From NCBI GenBank assembly GCA_035279665.1, contig DATEHI010000161.1, positions 1-20,963 on the forward strand: a DNA stretch of 20,963 nucleotides, read 5' to 3'. This document shows positions 20,589 through 20,963 of this stretch, in pieces. The notes beneath the pieces were generated by a model that was not told the DNA's origin, did not search any database, and was given only the letters and a program-made list of their open reading frames with translations. Each line of letters opens with the position of its first letter. Position 1 is the stretch's first letter. Source of the DNA: CF-13 sp035279665. GTDB taxonomy: Bacteria; Chloroflexota; Dormibacteria; CF-121. Position numbers and translations under genes: made by a program.

Positions 20589-20963
20589 ATGGCTACAAAC
20601 GATGCCTACACACGTCGAACGTTTCTCAAGAAATCCGCGGTCGCCGGCGCGGCAGTTCTCGGCGGAACCCTCTGGACGCCTTTGTCGGTGGCGGCGAATG
20701 CGCAGCGTCCCGACAAGAAGAAGTCACCGATCAAGCACCTGATCATCTCGTGTCAGGAGAACCGCTCCTTCGATCACTATTTCGGCTACGCCGCCCAGGT
20801 GCAGGCAAAGGGCTATGGCCCGCCGCCGGGGTACACGCAGCCGGACGCAGCCGGCGGACATCACGCCCCATTCGAGTTCACCGCGCTTTCGACCAACGAT
20901 CCGCCGCACGGGTGGAATGGCGTCCACAAGCAGTACGACGGGGGCAGAATGGACGGCTTCTAC
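20589..20963 (+). CDS. Tat-exported phospholipase C/acid phosphatase, 3' end missing
   Basis: The frame starts at ATG 20589 and is still open at the window end, with 125 residues visible. Residues 8-32 form a twin-arginine signal (TRRTFLKK, then a hydrophobic stretch AVAGAAVLGG), so the protein is exported folded. Residues 47-66 (PIKHLIISCQENRSFDHYFG) are the N-terminal signature of the bacterial phosphoesterase family that includes phospholipase C and acid phosphatase AcpA; the QENRSFDHYFG part holds metal-binding and catalytic residues, with Glu57 and Asn58 placed as in the family. A later HGWNGVHKQYDGGRMDGF also matches. Family members are usually 400-700 residues, so most of the protein lies beyond the window. 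A purine-rich site (GGAGGAAGGGAGG) ends 7 bases before the ATG. It should release phosphate or head groups outside the membrane, for example under phosphate shortage. Confidence 0.92.
   Translation, partial: MATNDAYTRRTFLKKSAVAGAAVLGGTLWTPLSVAANAQRPDKKKSPIKHLIISCQENRSFDHYFGYAAQVQAKGYGPPPGYTQPDAAGGHHAPFEFTALSTNDPPHGWNGVHKQYDGGRMDGFY

Noticed and set aside
1..20963. tRNA, rRNA, CRISPR, insertion sequence or phage attachment site
   Set aside because: I looked for clover-leaf arms, regularly spaced repeats, transposase motifs and flanking duplications and found none that I could support.

Overview
The window is a GC-rich (clearly above 60% by eye) bacterial chromosome segment with tightly packed genes on both strands. 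It holds no rRNA, tRNA, CRISPR array, transposase or phage gene that I can see. The gene mix points to a soil-type, high-GC member of the Terrabacteria: an F420-type LLM oxidoreductase, a Flp pilin with the EEGQGMVEYAL cleavage region, a GYD-domain protein, vancomycin-type glycosyltransferase relatives, and several starts without a Shine-Dalgarno site. Chloroflexota, Dormibacterota or Actinomycetota would all fit; this is an inference, not a direct reading.

Layout. 1-1149: the 3' part of a protein built from tandem ~140-residue repeats, family not recognised. 1195-3438 (minus): a two-gene operon, ugd then uxs, turning UDP-glucose into UDP-glucuronate and then UDP-xylose. 3532-3735 (minus) and 5263-5457 (plus): two small cold-shock proteins, each with its own intrinsic terminator and a similar folded 5' leader; between them lie a DUF2269-like membrane protein and a LysE-family exporter. 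5615-8365: a large membrane-anchored PAS-GGDEF-EAL protein with changed residues in both catalytic motifs. 8460-9373: a RibD/DHFR-like reductase and an isolated Flp pilin. 9437-12211 (minus): a 14-TM DHA2 drug-efflux pump and a GT1 glycosyltransferase. 12315-13949: an unrecognised membrane protein with PH-like segments. 13957-14193 (minus): a stand-alone 78-residue histidine-kinase dimerization domain. 14326-17425: a GYD-domain protein, an LLM oxidoreductase (minus), a class I glutamine amidotransferase and an acyltransferase-3 membrane enzyme. 17433-17750 (minus): a collapsed receiver-like protein. 17800-20502 (minus): an amidohydrolase downstream of an MFS transporter, probably one transcript. 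20589-20963: the start of a Tat-exported phospholipase C/acid phosphatase.

How the genes work together. The clear pathway is ugd-uxs. The MFS-amidohydrolase pair looks like uptake plus hydrolysis of one unknown substrate. Everything else is single genes or divergent and convergent pairs, so the region reads as mixed housekeeping and accessory genes rather than one large cluster. There is no gene-free stretch above 300 bases.

The best candidate for something undescribed is the shared leader of the two csp genes: a 5' hairpin, a linker, then a two-part stem whose 5' arm carries CTCGAACAGG and whose 3' arm ends at the Shine-Dalgarno site. Other points worth a look are the orphan kinase dimerization domain, the collapsed receiver with a 16-bp perfect palindrome over its start codon, the acyltransferase with no usable start codon before its conserved N-terminus, and a dispersed palindromic repeat that has entered the coding sequence of the MFS gene.
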